NCBI RefSeq assembly: GCF_944384765.1
Contig: NZ_CALWUM010000019.1
Location: 1-39,855, forward strand
Length of the DNA: 39,855 nt
Reading direction: 5' to 3'
Origin: an uncultured Agathobaculum sp.
Lineage (GTDB): Bacteria > Bacillota > Clostridia > Oscillospirales > Butyricicoccaceae
A program made the translations under genes and the position numbers. The notes beneath the pieces are model-generated. The model saw nothing but the letters and a program-made list of their open reading frames with translations, was not told where the DNA came from and made no database searches. Each line of letters begins with the position of its first letter. Positions within the stretch are counted from its first letter, which is position 1. Positions 39,836 through 39,855 of this stretch are shown here, one piece after another.

Positions 39836-39855
39836 TTAGCCGTTCCCCTCTCCGG

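Overview
The window is a GC-rich, tightly packed stretch of a Firmicutes chromosome, most likely a gut-type Clostridia (Oscillospirales/Butyricicoccaceae-like; inferred from protein families, not from a marker gene). Supporting signs are strong AGGAGG-type ribosome binding sites, GTG and TTG starts, QueH, a DUF2798 protein, S-layer-homology (SLH) surface proteins, a LicT-type PTS leader and intrinsic terminators after most units. There is no rRNA, CRISPR array or prophage body.

Positions 1-5.2 kb: a minus-strand redox island with an aldo/keto reductase, an anchored cyclophilin-like protein, an iron-alcohol-dehydrogenase-like protein that has lost its metal ligands, a LysR regulator and an esterase lipoprotein. 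The reductase and esterase promoters share a duplicated upstream element with identical spacing. Positions 5.2-7.7 kb: a two-gene tRNA-Ser operon, an ArsC/Spx-like protein, a membrane protein and QueH. Positions 7.6-9.6 kb: a plus-strand unit with a 39-residue membrane protein, a D-amino-acid aminotransferase and a thioredoxin-reductase-like flavoprotein. Its promoter shares a palindromic -35 box with the divergent queH promoter.

Positions 9.6-14.9 kb: a minus-strand xanthine-dehydrogenase-type molybdenum hydroxylase (FAD, 2Fe-2S and Mo subunits) translationally coupled to a MocA-like cofactor cytidylyltransferase, preceded by a tRNA-dihydrouridine synthase. Positions 15-19.6 kb: three transporters (AGCS, NhaC, MATE). 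Positions 19.9-23.5 kb: a secreted protein of unknown function, an ECF S component, DUF3842 and DUF2798; the last has a strong promoter followed by an intrinsic terminator and a candidate 10-codon leader ORF.

Positions 23.9-29.4 kb: PIN-PhoH ATPase, HD-domain protein, DUF1294, a CDF metal exporter, an ElaA-like acetyltransferase and dihydroorotase. Positions 29.6-33 kb: a self-contained sugar PTS operon (HPr, LicT/GlcT antiterminator, EIICBA) behind a RAT/terminator switch; its HPr has Arg where the regulatory Ser46 should be. Positions 33.4-39.7 kb: a solitary tyrosine recombinase and two large SLH surface proteins. Intergenic regions hold many promoters and terminators that can be read directly and define most transcription units.
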